Source: Oryzias latipes
Lineage: Eukaryota; Chordata; Actinopteri; Beloniformes; Adrianichthyidae
Length of the DNA: 64,000 nt
Reading direction: 5' to 3'
Assembly: GCF_002234675.1 (NCBI RefSeq)
Contig: NC_019871.2
Location: forward strand, 16,958,331-17,022,330
The notes under the pieces are model-generated. The model was not told the DNA's origin. It saw only the letters and a list, made by a program, of their open reading frames with translations, and did not search any database. Shown here piece by piece: positions 60,631-64,000 of this stretch (the stretch's first letter is position 1; the number at the start of each line of letters is the position of its first letter). The translations under genes and the position numbers were made by a program.

Positions 60631-61072
60631 GTAAGCCCTCTATCTCCATCCTCAGTGTTCAGACCATTGTCATTTTTTTCACTTCCCTACCTTTTGTCAT
60701 TCTGCTGAGTCACAACCTATACGCTGAGCTCAGAGATGCAAACGAGCTGACATACTGACAGAGCTGGCATGCATTGAATCAAGCTTTGAAGATTTGCTCC
60801 AATACAAGTGACTGTTTTTTCTGTAAACCAAGTTGCATAATTTTACTGGGTGATGAACTTTTGGAAGCTATTTAAAACAGAGATGCATGGAAAACGGACA
60901 GATAGAGTTAAAATATCTCAAGACCAGCATGAGTTCAAGATTTACTAAGACAAATGGTATTTTCTCCACTGAAGAAAGTGGTTTCATTTAGCTTTTTTCT
61001 TGCAGCTTGTCATTCTTTTTATATATCTACTGTTTGTTTTGAAGGTAAATCAATACTGGGACTCACAGTAGC

Positions 61073-63155
61073 ATGGCTCTAAACAACCCAAACCCACTGG
61101 GACCATGGAAGGTAAGGTTCATGTCTAGTCATGGACCATAAACAAAAGGCAGACTGGTCTTTTTCAATTTCATGCCTGGTTTGATTTCTCACAACACCTG
61201 CACTTTGAATCCACATGTGACTGAAATATGTCTGGCTCACGTATGGATTTTTTTGCTCTATGCTCCTCGCAGATCACAGTTTATGATCAGGAGAACTTCC
61301 AGGGCAAACGTCTGGAGTTTACCTCAGCCTGCCAGAACATTATGGAGTGTGGCGTCAACAACATCCGCTCTCTCAAGGTGGAGTGCGGAGCGTAAGTCAG
61401 AAAATGTGTCAAAATCCATGTATTTTTAAAAATGTTTTAAAGAATTTAGGGATCAAAAAGAATATTGGTACGTACTTAGAATCTGCATGTGACTCACCAG
61501 TTAAGTCATGCAGCTTGAAAAAAAAATTTCTAGTGCTTAAAAAATGAAAGTTCTGTGCATGTGAATGTGTGCTTTTCTTTGACAGCTGGGCAGGATATGA
61601 GCACTCGAGCTTCTGTGGACAGCAGTTTGTGTTGGAGAGGGGGGAGTACCCTCACTGGGAGTCATGGAGTGGCAGCAACGCCTACCACATTGAGAGGATG
61701 ATGTCCTTCCGCCCCATCTGCTCTGCGGTGCATTTCTAAACTCTCATTTTCCTGTTTGCACCTGAAAATAATTTTTTTATGCAAACTTTTTGTCAAACAA
61801 GGAAAAGATTTGCAATCACTCTCACTCTGTGCAAATGTATTTCTTTTTTACTTATGTGTCCAAAACTGCCTTTGTATTACCAACATTTAACAACAGACTG
61901 TCTTCTGACCACACAGAACCACAAGGAGTCCAAGATGGTGGTGTTTGAGAGCGAGAACTTCATGGGACGGCAGTGGGAAATAAATGATGACTACCCCTCT
62001 CTTCAGGCCATGGGCTGGAGTAACAATGAAATCGGGTCCATGCAAGTTCAGAGTGGCGCGTGAGTGAACTGCCATGAATACATATCCAGTACATTTAACA
62101 CGACTCACTGTTGCACGCTAAATTGTTTTCAAATATCAACTTAAATCAAATCAAATTTTATTTAAAAAGCATTTGTCACGGCTCAACAACACAAAGTGCT
62201 TTACAGAATGAAAATGTCGCTCAAATTTAAAAACCAAAGGACAGACCTTCACATAAAATAAAAAAAATCTGGGATAAGCTGTCTAAACATGCAAAAATAA
62301 TTTATTGATATTTAAATATGGCACATTTTTTGCATTGAATTTTTTTTTGCCTTTCAGCAAAGTTCTACTTTTGTTACTTTCATTTTCCCACCAGAACCAG
62401 AACCAGGCTATTCATTTAGGTCTATAGTGAACTTTGTTTTTTGAATATTTTTATTTAGAACTTAACTCATGCAGCTTTAACCCTGTGTTTTAGTAAATAG
62501 TGTTTTCTCAAGCTAAAAATAAATTAGACGTTCCCCCTTTTTTCCAGGGTTATGACTTCATTAAAATATTGAGGCACATTATAAAGCATATCTTCAAATG
62601 GGCATGATCTTTGTGGAATCAATAAGTATCATATAACTACTTTGATGTAAACAACACATTAGAGCCCACCTTTTTATATACTTTTTCTCTGAGATAAGAG
62701 TAATAAGTAAACCACATTCTTTAAGACTGTCCATGCTTTTGCATTAAAAGTTTGTCTTTATTTGAAAACAACTCAAAAACTCTTTTAAGTTCTATAAGGA
62801 CCTTGCATTGGGGATTTGTGTTGGCTTAAACTGAGGATACAAAATTTTGACAACTCAAAAATTCCAAGAGCTGCAGATACTAAATGTTTTGTAGCCATCC
62901 CAGGTTTGTCTTCTTGCTGCTTTTTTGATCTGAATGTGAATCATATCTTACTGGGAACACCTCCACTTTGTTTTCCCTAACTAGTGATGTCTCTCCTTCT
63001 TATCCAGCTGGGTGTGCTACCAGTTTCCAGGTTACCGTGGTTACCAGTACATCATGGAATGTGATCGCCACGGTGGCGAGTACAAACATTACAGAGAGTG
63101 GGGCTCCCACGCTCAGTCCTTCCAGGTCCAGTCACTGCGTCGCATCCAGCAGTGA
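61073..63155 (+). CDS. cryba1: Beta-crystallin A1/A3 lens protein
   Basis: A beta/gamma-crystallin forming part of the refractive lens protein matrix. Coding exons: 61073-61111 (exon from 61069), 61273-61391, 61586-61727, 61917-62059 and 63008-63155 (TGA), 196 residues. The short N-arm is [13 protein letters not shown]. Motif 1 has [20 protein letters not shown]; motif 2 [20 protein letters not shown], then [20 protein letters not shown]; motif 3 [20 protein letters not shown]; motif 4 [20 protein letters not shown], ending SLRRIQQ. The identity is close to human CRYBA1. Only the short A1-type start exists: exon 1 has no ATG and no in-frame upstream start, so the longer A3 form is not encoded here. 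It is divergently paired with crybb1-like. Confidence 0.96.
62060..63007. other. cryba1: cryba1 last intron
   Basis: A 948-bp intron, much longer than the gene's others. Near 62145-62215, AAATCAAATTTTATTTAAAA and CAAAGTGCTTTACAGAATG mark a retroposon tail. Nothing else recognised. Confidence 0.5.
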
Positions 63156-64000
63156 GACCTGCAGCCAGATCTCCCAGCCTCTCTCTCTGTACCTCTTCCA
63201 CATCCTCCTCCTCTTCCTTCCTTCACCCAGTCATTCCAGCACTCCTTGGTGCTTAACCCTTCAGATGTTTACAGAAATGTTGTTTTATCAAGATGGGAAC
63301 AAAGAAAAAGTTGAGTAAAGAATCGAAAAGGGAAAGAAAAACAAAGAAAGAGTGAAGAAAAGTTCCTGACTGTAGCCCCACTAAGGAATAAAGAGTTGGG
63401 GGGGGGGGGGGGGGGGGGGTTGAAAGTCCTGACGAAGCATAGCTGTGTCACTCAAAGTTGTTGCTCCTCTTATTAGTGGATTGAAAATGACACTATGGGG
63501 GAAACTTTTAAAAATGAATGGACAACTTTGAACAAAAACAAATACAAGTCTGCTGCTAACATTATGTCTAACTTGTGATTTATTTTTGAGTCTTTGTTTT
63601 TGTGAAGTTCAAGCTGCACCACATTCATTAATTTCAAAGTTCCTTCAATCAAACATTTACACCCAGGCCATGTAATTAAGGGTATTACTGTCCTGATCTC
63701 TGTTCGATTCCAGGACTGTAACATATAGTCTATATTCTTGGACAAAATAGGCACCTAAAGGCAGATCTTCATCTGCCAATGATGGAAGGCTCATTCAAAC
63801 TGTGCAAAAGAGAAATACTGCATTTGCAGAGAACATGCCCCTTCAAATGTTAAAAGACATTGACTTAACTTAAGCTAATACTGATGCTGCAATAAAAAGT
63901 TATTTTTTCTCAAAAAGCATGAACATTGTTATCAAATTCTTTGAAGAGCTGCAAACAGTTAAATTAACTATTAGTCCAAAATGGCAGGGTCAAGACCCGG
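63156..64000 (+). other. cryba1: cryba1 3' UTR and downstream sequence
   Basis: Candidate poly(A) signals are AATAAA at 63387-63392 and 63891-63896; the first, about 235 bases after the stop, is the likelier. A pure G run lies at 63398-63419, just after it. No further gene is seen to the window end. Confidence 0.5.

Noticed and set aside
1-64000. CRISPR array, bacterial operon or integrated virus
   Set aside because: No regularly spaced repeats, no prokaryotic gene organisation and no recognisable viral replication or capsid gene; the window is vertebrate nuclear DNA.

Overview
The window is nuclear DNA of a ray-finned fish, most likely a percomorph teleost. I infer this from five multi-exon vertebrate genes with short GT-AG introns, from the repeats (Tc1, hAT, piggyBac-type MITEs, a Penelope-like element, tRNA-derived SINEs, RTE-like LINE tails) and from the gene order, which resembles human 17q11.2 (SARM1, SLC46A1, FOXN1, UNC119, CRYBA1). 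I cannot name the species. No bacterial operon, CRISPR array, rRNA or genuine tRNA gene is visible.

Layout. (1) 1-2310: the 3' half of sarm1 (+), with the second SAM domain, the TIR NADase domain and the 3' UTR. (2) 2460-5670: repeats. (3) 6299-10459: slc46a1 (-), the proton-coupled folate transporter, complete in five exons and tail-to-tail with sarm1. (4) 10460-24300: a stretch with no recognisable host gene. It holds Tc1 and Penelope relics, a 142-bp palindrome and a SINE. (5) 24300-35605: foxn1 (+), the thymus and epithelial forkhead factor. The coding exons run 26884-35605, with two tentative 5' noncoding exons. (6) 38038-53029: unc119 (-), the lipid-binding trafficking chaperone, with a 13-kb first intron; it is tail-to-tail with foxn1. 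(7) 56142-58400 and 60570-63400: two beta-crystallin genes head to head, a crybb1-like gene (-) and cryba1 (+), each with a TATA box and a noncoding first exon, sharing a 2.1-kb intergenic region.

The genes do not form a pathway: neuronal NAD+ hydrolysis, folate uptake, thymus development, lipidated-protein traffic in photoreceptors, and lens structure. The two crystallins are the only functional pair, and their divergent layout suggests shared lens control.

Exon boundaries were placed by eye from splice consensus, phase continuity and similarity to known family members. All five genes keep an uninterrupted frame across their junctions. Repeats are named by family-level similarity and by visible terminal repeats and target-site duplications; no database search was possible. 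I found no convincing new biological system. The most unusual items are the palindrome at 18904-19045, a possible spliced minus-strand reading frame at 23.15-23.62 kb, and the matched hAT-type insertions in slc46a1 and foxn1.
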